Source of the DNA: Streptomyces sp. TLI_146 | GTDB taxonomy: Bacteria > Actinomycetota > Actinomycetes > Streptomycetales > Streptomycetaceae | NCBI RefSeq assembly: GCF_002846415.1 | Contig: NZ_PJMX01000001.1 | Span: 5,022,001-5,086,000 of the forward strand | DNA length: 64,000 bases | Direction: 5' to 3' | Shown: piece by piece, positions 16,592-24,775 of the stretch | How the letters are laid out: each line of letters begins with the position of its first letter | How positions within the stretch are numbered: position 1 is the first letter of the stretch | Program-made: the position numbers and the translations under genes | The notes under the pieces: generated by a model | Database searches by the model: none | Told to the model about the DNA's origin: nothing | The model's input: only the letters and a program-made list of their open reading frames with translations

Positions 16592-17875
16592 ATGATGGCC
16601 GCCACGAAGAGGATCGCCACCGGGGCCGTCGTCGCCGCGCTCGTCGCGAGCGCCGCCGGATGTTCCGTGGGCAACGGGACCAAGGCGGCCGCGCCCGGCC
16701 CTGGAGCGGCCGGTGCCGCCGCCCCCAAGACGGCCGTACGCCTGATCGGCGACGGCTCCACCGCGTTCACCGGACTCCAGCCCCATCTGCTGAAGCCGCG
16801 CAAACTGGCGCCCGGTCAGCAGCCCCCGCAGTTCGTCGTGTTCTCCTGGGACGGCGCGGGAGAGGACAGCCAGCGGCTGTTCTCCCACTTCCGCGAGGTC
16901 GGCAAGAAGTACAACGCGACGATGACGTACTTCCTCAGCGGTGTGTACATGCTCCCGGAGGAGAAGCGCGAGCGGTACACCGCGCCCAAGCACTCGGCGG
17001 GCAGCAGTGACATCGGGTTCAACGACCTCAAGGGCATCAAGGACACGGTCACCCAGCTGCGGGCCGCCTGGCAGGAGGGCAACGAGGTCGGCACCCACTT
17101 CAACGGCCACTTCTGCGGGAACGACGGCGGCGTCGGCACCTGGTCGGTGGACGAGTGGAAGAGCGAGATCGCCCAGGCCAAGTCGTTCGTGAAGAACTGG
17201 AAGTCGAACTCCGGGCTCACGGCGGAGGCGCCGCTTCCGTTCGACTACGACAAGGAGCTCATCGGCGGCCGCACGCCCTGCCTGGAGGGCCGCAAGAACT
17301 TCGTGCAGGCGGCCGGCCAGCTCGGCTGGCGCTATGACACCAGCGGCGTCAACGACCAGGTGTGGCCGAAGAAGAACGACAACGGCGTCTGGGACCTGTC
17401 CATGCAGCTGGTGCCGGTCCCGGGCCGCGCCTTCCAGACGCTGTCGATGGACTACAACTTCTACATGAACCAGTCGGGCGCGGTGACGGGCGAGGCCGAC
17501 CAGCACGAGTACTGGGGCAACCAGATGCGCGACGGCCTGCTCCAGGCCTTCGAGCGCTCGTACAACGGCAACCGCGCGCCGCTGATCATCGGCAACCACT
17601 TCGAGTCCTGGAACGGCGGCACGTACATGCGGGCCGTCGAGGACACGATCAAGACGGTCTGCGTCAAGCGCGACGTGCACTGCGTGTCGTTCCGTCAGCT
17701 CGCCGACTGGCTGGACGCGCAGGACCCGTCGACACTCGACAAATTCCGTCAGCTGAAGGTCGGCGAGGCCCCGAAGGGCGGCTGGACGGCCTTTCTGACC
17801 GCCCAGCCCGCGGTGCCGGTCCAGCCGGCCAAGCCGCTCCCGCAGCCCGGCCTCAAGCAGGCCGCCGCGCGCTGA
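16592..17875 (+). CDS. Secreted polysaccharide-deacetylase-like lipoprotein
   Basis: 427 residues. N-terminal signal with a basic start and hydrophobic core ending SAAGC, a weak lipobox, so probably a lipoprotein. The body resembles NodB-fold deacetylases: QFVVFSWDGAGEDS near residue 83 stands where TFDDG is expected, and GTHFNGHFCG keeps the HxxxH metal pair. The second Asp of motif 1 is replaced by Gly, so catalysis may be altered. The ATG at 16592 follows AGGG; the longer frame from 16511 adds a non-signal-like leader. It ends at a terminator shared with the convergent ATPase gene. Role in wall or exopolysaccharide turnover is an inference. Confidence 0.75.
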   Translation: MMAATKRIATGAVVAALVASAAGCSVGNGTKAAAPGPGAAGAAAPKTAVRLIGDGSTAFTGLQPHLLKPRKLAPGQQPPQFVVFSWDGAGEDSQRLFSHFREVGKKYNATMTYFLSGVYMLPEEKRERYTAPKHSAGSSDIGFNDLKGIKDTVTQLRAAWQEGNEVGTHFNGHFCGNDGGVGTWSVDEWKSEIAQAKSFVKNWKSNSGLTAEAPLPFDYDKELIGGRTPCLEGRKNFVQAAGQLGWRYDTSGVNDQVWPKKNDNGVWDLSMQLVPVPGRAFQTLSMDYNFYMNQSGAVTGEADQHEYWGNQMRDGLLQAFERSYNGNRAPLIIGNHFESWNGGTYMRAVEDTIKTVCVKRDVHCVSFRQLADWLDAQDPSTLDKFRQLKVGEAPKGGWTAFLTAQPAVPVQPAKPLPQPGLKQAAAR

Positions 17876-17886
17876 TCCCTTCGGCG

Positions 17887-17939
17887 AGCCGAGCTCACGG
17901 GATCAGCACGCGAGATCGGCTCGCGGGATCAGCTCGGCT
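17887..17939. terminator. Shared convergent terminator
   Basis: AGCCGAGCT (17887-17895) pairs with AGCTCGGCT (17931-17939), enclosing a smaller inverted repeat CGAGATCGGCTCG. It overlaps the last codons of the leftward ATPase gene. Confidence 0.6.
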
Positions 17940-18915
17940 GCGGAACGGCGAGTTCCTCCCGCAGGACGAAGGCGGGGTCGACCTGGGCCGCCAGGTCGGC
18001 GCCCGTCTTCGCGTTCCCCCAGCTCTCAGCGTTCTTCAGATGGAAGTGCACCATCTGGCGGGTGTAGCGCTCCCAGTCGCGCGACTCGTACGAGTCGTCC
18101 GCCGCGTTCTGAAGGGCCTGGAGGGCGAGCCGGTTGTCCGCCTCCAGGAGCTCGAAGCGCGGCGGGCGCCCCTTCTCCATCGCGCGCACCCAGTCGGAGT
18201 GGCCGACCGTGACGAGCAGGTCCTCGCCGACCTCGGACCGCAGGAAGTCCAGGTCGTCCTGGCCCTGCACCTTGTTGCCGACGACCTTCAGAGCGACCCC
18301 GAAGTCCCGTGCGTACTCCTTGTACTGGCGGTAGACCGACACGCCCTTGCGGGTCGGCTCGGCCACCAGGAACGTCATGTCGAAGCGCGTGAACATGCCG
18401 GAGGCGAACGAGTCCGACCCGGCCGTCATATCGACGACGACGTACTCGTCCGGCCCGTCCACCAGGTGGTTCAGGCACAGCTCCACCGCCCCGACCTTCG
18501 AGTGGTAGCAGGCCACGCCCAGGTCGGACTCGCTGAACGGGCCGGTCGCCATCAGCCGGATGTCCCCGTCGTCGAGCACCACCCGCCGCGCGCACGCCTC
18601 GTAGACCGGATTCGACTCGCGGATCCGCAGCAGCCGGGAGCCCTGGCCCGGGGGCGTCGTCTTGATCATCGTCTCGGCGGAGGCGATCCGGGGGTTGGTG
18701 CCGCGCAGATAGTCCTTGATCATCGGCAGCTGCGCGCCCAGCGCGGGCAGCGCGGCGGCCTCCGCCTCGTCGAGCCCGAGCGCGGCCCCCAGGTGCTGGT
18801 TGATGTCGGCGTCGACCGCGAGCACGGCGGCCTCGTTGGCGGTGAGGTGGCGGATGAAGAGCGAGGACAGCGTGGTCTTGCCGCTGCCGCCCTTGCCTAC
18901 GAAAGCGATCTTCAT
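17929..18915 (-). CDS. CooC/MinD-like P-loop ATPase
   Basis: 328 residues of the SIMIBI class. MKIAFVGKGGSGKTTLSSLF is a deviant Walker A (GKGGSGKTT) with the signature lysine; LAVDADINQHLG follows and YVVVDMTAGSDSF is the Walker B region. The closest look is to CooC/ArsA-type ATPases that act in cofactor insertion, yet no metalloenzyme gene adjoins. I chose the ATG at 18915; upstream GTG and TTG codons at 18921 and 18924 are in frame and cannot be excluded. Convergent with the deacetylase-like gene and divergent, by about 100 bp, from the Fic-like gene. Function unknown. Confidence 0.8.
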   Translation of the reverse strand: MKIAFVGKGGSGKTTLSSLFIRHLTANEAAVLAVDADINQHLGAALGLDEAEAAALPALGAQLPMIKDYLRGTNPRIASAETMIKTTPPGQGSRLLRIRESNPVYEACARRVVLDDGDIRLMATGPFSESDLGVACYHSKVGAVELCLNHLVDGPDEYVVVDMTAGSDSFASGMFTRFDMTFLVAEPTRKGVSVYRQYKEYARDFGVALKVVGNKVQGQDDLDFLRSEVGEDLLVTVGHSDWVRAMEKGRPPRFELLEADNRLALQALQNAADDSYESRDWERYTRQMVHFHLKNAESWGNAKTGADLAAQVDPAFVLREELAVPQPS

Positions 18916-19017
18916 GTTCACCAACGGTAATCGCGTGACAGCATGATGTAGGGGTGGCGAGTGAAGAAGACCACTCGAAGGTGGGGTGTGGGCCGGGGGC
19001 GCGTAGCCTCCCTACTT

Positions 19018-19845
19018 ATGAGTACGAACGCCTCGTCGGCCCCCGATCCGCTTGTCGCCCTGGGCTCGCTGCCGGGTGTCCCGGACGCCGTGGACTCCGT
19101 ACGCAAAGTCGTCGACCGGGTCTACGGACACCGGGTCATGCGGCGGCGCAGCAACGAGATCACCTCGGAGGCGGCGCTGCGCGGGGCGCGCGGCAGCGCG
19201 GCGCTCTCCGGCGCCGACTGGGCCCTTGAGGAGGTGCGGCGGCGCACCGACTTCGGCTCGGAGGCCGAGGCGCGCACGGTCGGCGCGGCCCTGCGGCTGA
19301 CCGCCGAGGCCGGCCAGCTGCTCTCCATCTGGCGGCAGTCGCCGCTGCGGGTCCTCGCCCGGCTGCACCTGGTCGCGGCCGCCGACTCGGCCGACACGGT
19401 GGGTCGCCCCCGGCAGCACGGCGAGCCGGTGGACGAGCCGCTGATCGAGCTGGCGCTGCCGGACGCGGACGAGGTGGCGGGCCGACTGGAAGGGCTCTCC
19501 CAGCTGATCATCGCGGGCTCCTCGGCCCCGGCGCTCGTCACGGCCGCCGTGGTACACGGCGAACTGCTCGCGCTGCGTCCGTTCGGCTCGTACAACGGGC
19601 TGGTGGCGCGGGCCGCCGAGCGCATCGTGCTGATCGGCAGCGGCCTCGACCCGAAGTCGATCTGCCCGGCCGAGGTCGGCCATGCGGAGCAGGGGCGCGC
19701 GGCGTACGCCGCGGCGCTGGACGGCTATGCCTCGGGGACGCCGGAGGGCGTGGCGGCCTGGATCACCCACTGCGGGCGCTCGATCGAGCTCGGGGTACGG
19801 GAGTCGACGGCCGTCTGCGAGGCGCTTCAGCGCGGAGCCGCGTAG
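19018..19845 (+). CDS. Fic-like protein with decayed active-site motif
   Basis: 275 residues, all helical in appearance. The region AAVVHGELLALRPFGSYNGLVAR (shown in two parts: AAVVHGELLAL, then RPFGSYNGLVAR at 187-198) lines up with the Fic motif HPFxDGNGRxxR: His is Arg, the acidic residue is Ser, and the first arginine is Leu, while N, G and the last R remain. The usual inhibitory (S/T)xxxEG motif also seems present but altered, as SAALSG near 60-65. AMP transfer is therefore unlikely; a scaffold or regulatory role is inferred. ATG at 19018 has no Shine-Dalgarno sequence, and a TAGCCT hexamer ends eight bases before it. From memory the S. coelicolor equivalent (SCO3559) is annotated as an oxidoreductase. 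Confidence 0.7.
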   Translation: MSTNASSAPDPLVALGSLPGVPDAVDSVRKVVDRVYGHRVMRRRSNEITSEAALRGARGSAALSGADWALEEVRRRTDFGSEAEARTVGAALRLTAEAGQLLSIWRQSPLRVLARLHLVAAADSADTVGRPRQHGEPVDEPLIELALPDADEVAGRLEGLSQLIIAGSSAPALVTAAVVHGELLALRPFGSYNGLVARAAERIVLIGSGLDPKSICPAEVGHAEQGRAAYAAALDGYASGTPEGVAAWITHCGRSIELGVRESTAVCEALQRGAA

Positions 19846-19907
19846 GCGGTACGGCGCTGGGTGCTGGACGGCGTGGGCCGGAAGGCGAAGGGCGCCGGAA
19901 AAGGGTT

Positions 19908-19934
19908 GCGGCGGTACCGGATCGGTACCGCCGC
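19908..19934. terminator. 11-bp perfect hairpin
   Basis: GCGGCGGTACC (19908-19918) / GGTACCGCCGC (19924-19934), loop GGATC. It follows the Fic-like gene. Read leftward it is followed by AACCCTTTT, a better terminator tract than in the other direction. Confidence 0.65.
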
Positions 19935-19976
19935 TGGCATGTTCACCGTGTTACCAAGCGTCCTCGAATGTTGCCC

Positions 19977-20170
19977 ATCAGGTCGGGAACTTCTGCCCGT
20001 CACCTGGTGCGGCTGGCCCGTAATCGACGGGTCGACGTCGCGTGGGTGCTCGATGTCCATGCTCGGTCCGTGGGGCCGTGTTGCGTAGAAGGTGATCCTC
20101 TCGGATGTCCCAGGTCTCGCGGGCCGTTGCCTTATTTGTACTCCAGGCCGGGGTGAAGCGGAACCCCTGA
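19977..20170 (+). ncRNA. ssrS: 6S-like RNA (rod-shaped regulatory RNA)
   Basis: The AT-richer stretch between the Fic-like and HAD genes folds into one long irregular rod. Pairings that I can trace: TCAGG (19978-19982) with CCTGA (20166-20170); CTTC (19990-19993) with GAAG (20155-20158); CCC with GGG next to it; CCTGG (20003-20007) with CCAGG (20143-20147); GGC and GGCCCG (20015-20020) with CGGGCC (20120-20125) and GCC. The unequal strands between the last two helices form a central bubble, as in 6S RNA, which mimics an open promoter and binds RNA polymerase. From memory S. coelicolor has a 6S-like RNA of about 190 nt between SCO3558 and SCO3559, the same place. Orientation is uncertain; a T-rich tract just after 20170 and a promoter-like TTCACC-16-TCGAAT ending at 19969 favour the plus strand. 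Confidence 0.65.
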
Positions 20171-20251
20171 CTGCACTTCTTTACTTTTAGGTTCAAACAG
20201 GGCAGAACGGTCAGCGCTGATCGGATGCCCCTCGGACGTGGTGCCTCTCGG

Positions 20252-21088
20252 TCAGCTCGCGGTCGCGGCGCGCCGCCGACTCGCGTACCAGACGAGCCCG
20301 GCGGTGGCCGCCGCGGCGCCCACGGCCGCCGCCGCGACCAGTGCCGGGCGGGGCGGCATGGAGAGGGCGGGCAGCCGCTGCTTGAGCCGGACCGGCCGAT
20401 TGAAGACGAGAACCGGCCAATCTCGGATGGCCGCTTCGCGCCGGAGTGCCCGATCCGGGTTGACCGCGAAGGGGTGGCCCACCGCCTCCAGCATCGGGAC
20501 GTCGGTCGCCGAGTCGCTGTACGCGTAGCAGCGGGCCAGGTCGTAGCCCTCGGACGCGGCGAGCTCCTTGACGGCCTCCGCCTTGGTGGGGCCGTAGGCG
20601 TAGTACTCGACGTCTCCCGTGAAGCAGCCGTCGGGGCCCACGACCATCCGGGTGGCCACCACGCGGTCCGCCCCGAGCAGCTCGCCGATCGGCTCGACCA
20701 CCTCGGCGCCGGAGGTCGAGACGATCACGACGTCCCGGCCGGCGGTGTGGTGCTCCTCGATGAGGGAGGCAGCCTCGTCGTAGATGATCGGGTCGATCAG
20801 GTCGTGGAGCGTCTCGGCGACGATCTCCTTCACCTGCTGGACGTTCCAGCCCTTGCAGAGCGCCGACAGATACTGGCGCATCCGCTCCATCTGATCATGG
20901 TCAGCGCCGCCCGCGAGGAACACGAACTGTGCGTAGGCCGTGCGCAGCACGGCCCGGCGGTTGATGAGCCCCCCTTGATAGAAGGACTTGCTGAACGTGA
21001 GAGTCGACGACTTGGCAATGACTGTCTTGTCCAAGTCGAAGAAGGCGGCGGTCCGCGGCAAGGAGTGGTTTTCCACGAGGGCGAGCAT
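20252..21088 (-). CDS. HAD-superfamily phosphatase with C-terminal membrane helix
   Basis: 278 residues. HAD motif I is AAFFDLDKTV (Asp18 and Asp20), motif II VIVSTSGAEV, motif III lysine in YGPTKAEAV, and motif IV AYSDSATDVPML. This is the HAD-IB (SerB/CicA-like) group that dephosphorylates small molecules or lipids. The C-terminus ends in a hydrophobic helix and RRR (residues about 250-275), so it is tail-anchored to the membrane. From memory the S. coelicolor homologue SCO3558 is called a morphological differentiation-associated protein, and M. tuberculosis Rv3661 lies in the same place beside the tad genes. ATG start at 21088; no clear Shine-Dalgarno sequence. Confidence 0.88.
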   Translation of the reverse strand: MLALVENHSLPRTAAFFDLDKTVIAKSSTLTFSKSFYQGGLINRRAVLRTAYAQFVFLAGGADHDQMERMRQYLSALCKGWNVQQVKEIVAETLHDLIDPIIYDEAASLIEEHHTAGRDVVIVSTSGAEVVEPIGELLGADRVVATRMVVGPDGCFTGDVEYYAYGPTKAEAVKELAASEGYDLARCYAYSDSATDVPMLEAVGHPFAVNPDRALRREAAIRDWPVLVFNRPVRLKQRLPALSMPPRPALVAAAAVGAAAATAGLVWYASRRRAATAS

Positions 21089-21187
21089 AGGCGCCCACCA
21101 TTCGGCGTACGCTGGGGCGTGTGGGTTTGCCTGAGAAGGCTCTCGGGTACACCATGGAAGTCACGGATCGTTCGCGACCGTGCTAAC

Positions 21188-21258
21188 CCGGTCCGGCTCC
21201 TCCCCCCCCGAGTCGGCCGGAGAGACGACCCCCGCTCTCCCCCCCGGCGGGGGTCGTC
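21188..21258 (+). ncRNA. 6C RNA
   Basis: Two adjacent strong hairpins with C-run loops, the defining feature of the actinobacterial 6C RNA. Hairpin 1: 21188-21199 pairs with 21210-21220 (one bulged base), loop of ten bases with eight consecutive C. Hairpin 2: GACGACCCCCGC (21224-21235) pairs perfectly with GCGGGGGTCGTC (21247-21258), loop with seven consecutive C. The RNA lies between the HAD gene and tadZ; the mycobacterial 6C RNA (B11) lies between Rv3660c and Rv3661, the homologues of these same genes (from memory). True 5' and 3' ends cannot be seen and will extend somewhat beyond these limits. C-rich loops in such RNAs are thought to bind G-rich ribosome-binding sites. Confidence 0.85.
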
Positions 21259-21422
21259 GCATGTCCGGATGCATTTTCGGGCCTCGCACACGATCCTTCA
21301 CCCCTCCCTCGGGCCTCGTCGGCTCCTCCCTCTGCCTGTCCAGACTCGTCACGCAGAGTAATGGTTCCGGTGCGCTCTGGAAGTCACCGGTATAGGTGAA
21401 CGGAATATTCACAACCGGCGAG

Positions 21423-21431
21423 TTGTCCACA
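21423..21431 (+). promoter_or_regulatory. Exact DnaA-box sequence
   Basis: TTGTCCACA, identical to the Streptomyces DnaA-box consensus (from memory), lies about 105 bases upstream of tadZ in the tad promoter region. A single 9-mer can occur by chance. The rest of 21259-21534 is AT-rich and promoter-like, with no gene. Confidence 0.35.
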
Positions 21432-21534
21432 GCTTTTGACCAAGATCCACTTAATTTCCGGAACCGCTCCACCGTGATTCCAGTTCGCGAGATCCGCGGA
21501 CGCCAGGAATCGCAGTGAGAGGGGGGCGGAGATC

Positions 21535-22638
21535 GTGGACGGACCCATGGCTTCCGACCGGTCGGTGGGCGCTCAGGGGCGGCGTGCGGGGCCGCTGATC
21601 GTGACCGAGGACGAGGCGTTGCTCGACGATCTGCTGCGGCTGTGCGCCGCCGCCGGAGCCGAGCCCGAGGTGCACCACTCGGTGCCCGAGCGCCGCTCCG
21701 GCTGGGAGAGCGCACCGCTGGTCCTGGTCGGTGACGACGCGGCCGCCCGGGTGCGCGGCGCCGCGCGAAGGCGCGGAGTGCTCCTCGTCGGGCGGGACCA
21801 GGACGACCCCGGGGTGTGGCAGCGCGCGGTGGAGATCGGCGCCGACCATGTGCTGCGGCTGCCCGACGCGGAGCAGTGGCTGGTCGACCGGATCGCGGAC
21901 GCGGCGGAGGGCGTGGGCCGCCAGGCGCTCACCGTCGGAGTCGTCGGCGGGCGGGGCGGAGCCGGTGCGTCGACGCTGGCCTGCGCCCTGGCGGTGACGG
22001 CGGCGAGGGCCGGCCGGCGCACCATGCTCATCGACGGCGACCCCTTGGGAGGCGGCCTCGACGTGCTGCTCGGGGGCGAACAGGCCGAGGGCAGACGGTG
22101 GCCGGATTTCGCCGCTTCCCGTGGCCGGGTCGCCGGGGGTGCGCTGGAGGAGTCGCTGCCGCATCTGCACGCGCTGCGCGTGCTCAGCTGGGACCGGGGT
22201 GACTCGGTGGCGATCCCAGCGGAGGCGATGCGGGCGGTCCTCGCGGCCGCGCGCAGACGCGGCGGCGTCGTGGTCGTCGACCTGCCCCGGCGGGTGGACG
22301 ACGCGGTGGCGGAGGCGCTGGCCCAGCTCGACCTGGGCCTGCTGGTCGTCCCCGCCGAACTGCGGGCGGTCGCGGCGGCCAACCGGGTCGCCTCCTCGGT
22401 CGGCATGGTGCTGCGGGACCTGCGGGCGGTGGTGCGCGGTCCGTACGCGGCGGGGCTCGACGAGCAGTGGGTGGCAGCCGCCCTGGGGCTCCCCCTGGCC
22501 GGTGAACTCCCGGTGGAGTACGGCCTGCTGGAGGCCCAGGAGAAGGGGTCCCCACCGGGCAGCGAAGTGCGCGGCCCCCTCTCCCGCTTCTGCACGGCCT
22601 TCTGGGAGCAGGCGCTGACGGGGGGTGCGGTCGCATGA
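21535..22638 (+). CDS. TadZ/CpaE-like pilus-localisation ATPase
   Basis: 367 residues. An N-terminal receiver-like domain (about 20-120) is followed by a ParA/MinD-type ATPase: VGVVGGRGGAGASTLACALA holds the deviant Walker A, LIDGDPLGGGLDVLLGG the switch region and VVVVDLPRRVDD the Walker B. In the actinobacterial helicase/secretion neighbourhood this protein is the CpaE-like (septum site-determining) member, and it probably places the Tad/Flp machine at the membrane. GTG at 21535 has a purine-rich tract upstream; ATG at 21547 is an alternative. Its stop overlaps the tadA start (ATGA). First gene of a seven-gene operon. Confidence 0.88.
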   Translation: MDGPMASDRSVGAQGRRAGPLIVTEDEALLDDLLRLCAAAGAEPEVHHSVPERRSGWESAPLVLVGDDAAARVRGAARRRGVLLVGRDQDDPGVWQRAVEIGADHVLRLPDAEQWLVDRIADAAEGVGRQALTVGVVGGRGGAGASTLACALAVTAARAGRRTMLIDGDPLGGGLDVLLGGEQAEGRRWPDFAASRGRVAGGALEESLPHLHALRVLSWDRGDSVAIPAEAMRAVLAAARRRGGVVVVDLPRRVDDAVAEALAQLDLGLLVVPAELRAVAAANRVASSVGMVLRDLRAVVRGPYAAGLDEQWVAAALGLPLAGELPVEYGLLEAQEKGSPPGSEVRGPLSRFCTAFWEQALTGGAVA

Positions 22639-23900
22639 GCACGGGACGCGCGCGTACGGGTCGCCCGAGTGCGGGTCGGGTGGATACGGGGCGCATGAGC
22701 GCGGGGGCGGGGTTGCCTCCCGGCGGTGCGCCGCCGGGTGTGGCCGGGGTGTCGCCGAGGCCGCTGCTCGACGCGGTGCGTCAACAGCTCGCGGAGAGCG
22801 GGGCCGAACCCACCCCGGCCCGGGTCGCGGCGGCGCTGCGGGCTCAGGGGCGGCTCCTGGGCGACGCGGAAGTCCTGGGCGGCGCCGAGGAGTTGCGCTC
22901 CGAGCTGGTCGGCACGGGCCCGCTGGAGCCGCTGCTCGCCGATCCCGCGGTGACGGACGTCCTGGTGTCGGCCCCGGACCGGGTCTGGGTGGACCGGGGC
23001 GCCGGGCTCGAACTCACCGGGGTCCGCTTCAGCGACACGGCCGCCGTGCGCCGACTGGCCCAGCGGCTGGCGGCGGTCGCCGGGCGGCGCCTCGACGACG
23101 CCCGGCCGTGGGTGGACGCCCGGTTGCCGGACGGGACCCGGATGCACGCGGTGCTGGCACCGGTCGCGGTCGGGGCGGACTGCCTGTCGCTGCGGGTGGT
23201 GCGGCCGAGGGCGTTCTCGCTGGACGAACTGGTGGCGGCCGGGACGGTGCCGCCGGGCGGGGACGGGGTGCTGCGGGCGCTCATCGGCGCCCGGGTCTCG
23301 TTCCTGGTGAGCGGTGGCACGGGCTCCGGCAAGACGACCCTGCTGTCGACGCTCCTCGGCCTCGTGGGAGAGCGCGAGCGGATCGTCCTGGCCGAGGACT
23401 CGGCCGAGTTGAGGCCCGACCACCCCCATGTGGTGCGGCTGGAGTCACGGCCCGCCAACCAGGAGGGCGCGGGCCTGGTGACCCTGCGGGACCTGGTGCG
23501 CCAGGCCCTGCGCATGCGCCCGGACCGGCTGGTCGTGGGCGAGGTGCGCGGCGCCGAGGTCACCGACCTGCTGGCCGCGCTCAACACCGGCCACGAGGGC
23601 GGTTGCGGCACGGTGCACGCCAATACGGCCGCGGACGTCCCGGCCCGGCTGGAGGCCCTGGGCACGGCGGCTGGGCTCGACCGGGCGGCCCTGCACAGCC
23701 AGTTGGTGGCGGCGCTCTCGGTGGTGCTCCATCTCGTGCGGGACAGGGCCGGGCGGCGCCGGGTCGCCGAGGTCCGGGTCCTGGAGCGGGACGCGGCGGG
23801 CCTTGTGGTGGCCGTCCCGGCGCTGCGCTGGGGCATGGGCGGCTTCGTCCAGGAGCGCGGCTGGGAACGGCTGCGGGTGCTGCTCGGGAGCGCGTGGTGA
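22635..23900 (+). CDS. TadA/CpaF secretion ATPase
   Basis: 421 residues, the cytoplasmic motor of Flp pilus assembly. N-terminal domain to about 190, then the RecA-like core: Walker A VSGGTGSGKTTLLSTLLG at about 225, Asp box AEDSAELRPDHPH, Walker B-type segment MRPDRLVVGEVRGAEV, and His box NTGHEGGCGTVHANTA. It matches the type II/IV secretion ATPase family in length. It overlaps tadZ by four bases and tadB by four bases (GTGA), indicating translational coupling. Confidence 0.95.
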   Translation: MSTGRARTGRPSAGRVDTGRMSAGAGLPPGGAPPGVAGVSPRPLLDAVRQQLAESGAEPTPARVAAALRAQGRLLGDAEVLGGAEELRSELVGTGPLEPLLADPAVTDVLVSAPDRVWVDRGAGLELTGVRFSDTAAVRRLAQRLAAVAGRRLDDARPWVDARLPDGTRMHAVLAPVAVGADCLSLRVVRPRAFSLDELVAAGTVPPGGDGVLRALIGARVSFLVSGGTGSGKTTLLSTLLGLVGERERIVLAEDSAELRPDHPHVVRLESRPANQEGAGLVTLRDLVRQALRMRPDRLVVGEVRGAEVTDLLAALNTGHEGGCGTVHANTAADVPARLEALGTAAGLDRAALHSQLVAALSVVLHLVRDRAGRRRVAEVRVLERDAAGLVVAVPALRWGMGGFVQERGWERLRVLLGSAW

Positions 23901-24775
23901 CCGCCTGGACGGCCCCGGGGGCACCCGGGCTGCTCACCCCGGCCTCGGCGGCGGCCGTGTGCGCGTTCGCGGCGGCCTGGCTCTCGGTGGGGCGGGAGCA
24001 GGGGCTGCGCAGGGCACGGCTGATCGTCGCGGGCGCGGAGGTGGAGCCCGAGGAGCCGCCGTGGGGACGGCTCCGGGAGCGGCTGCGCGCCAAGGCGCGG
24101 CCGGAGTGGCTGTGCCTGCCGGCGGCGGTGGTCGTGGCGGTCCTGGCGGGCTCGGTACTGCCGCTGGCCGCCGGGGCGGTGGCGGTGCCGCTGGTGGGGC
24201 GGCGGCTGCGGGCCGGTGAGCGGGAGCGGGCGAAGTGGCGCCGGGGCGACGAGGTGGTCGCCTGGTGCGGGGCGGTCGCCGGGGAGCTGCGGGCGGGCCG
24301 CCAGCCCGGCCAGGCGCTGACGCTGGCCACCCGGGACACGGAGGCGCTGGGCGGGGCCGAGCCGCGGGTGCTGGCGGCGGCACGGTTCGGCGGCGATGTG
24401 CCCGGGGCCCTGCGGGAGGCGGCCCGGGAGCCGGGCGCGGAGGGGCTCGCGGGAGTGGCCGCGTGCTGGCAGGTGGCGGTCGACGGCGGCGCGGGCCTCG
24501 CGGCCGGCCTGGAGCGCCTGGAGGCGGCGCTGCGGGCCGAGCGGGACCAACGGGAGGAGTTGAGAGCCCAGTTGACGGGGCCGCGCACGACGGCCGCGCT
24601 GCTGGCCCTGCTGCCGGCCCTCGGCCTCCTGCTCGGCACGGCGATGGGCGCGAAACCCCTGCGCGTGCTGCTGCACACCCCCGCCGGGCTCGGCTGCCTG
24701 GCTCTGGCCGGCGTGCTGGAGGCGGCGGGGCTGTACTGGACGGCGCGGATCACCCGGGCGGGGGAGCGGCGGTGA
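23897..24775 (+). CDS. TadB-like pilus inner-membrane protein
   Basis: 292 residues with a type II secretion F (T2SSF) domain. A hydrophobic segment near the N-terminus, a pair near 70-100, the helical cytoplasmic core (AVAGELRAGRQPGQALTLA and GLAGVAACWQVAVDGGAGLA), then two more membrane segments at about 235-285. With TadC it forms the membrane platform on which TadA acts. GTG at 23897 overlaps the tadA stop, and the stop overlaps the tadC start at 24772. Confidence 0.85.
   Translation: MTAWTAPGAPGLLTPASAAAVCAFAAAWLSVGREQGLRRARLIVAGAEVEPEEPPWGRLRERLRAKARPEWLCLPAAVVVAVLAGSVLPLAAGAVAVPLVGRRLRAGERERAKWRRGDEVVAWCGAVAGELRAGRQPGQALTLATRDTEALGGAEPRVLAAARFGGDVPGALREAAREPGAEGLAGVAACWQVAVDGGAGLAAGLERLEAALRAERDQREELRAQLTGPRTTAALLALLPALGLLLGTAMGAKPLRVLLHTPAGLGCLALAGVLEAAGLYWTARITRAGERR

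Noticed and set aside
19978..20196. Short frames on both strands in the AT-rich stretch between the Fic-like and HAD genes
   Set aside because: Codon third positions are not GC-rich and no ribosome-binding sites are present; the stretch is better explained by a 6S-like RNA.
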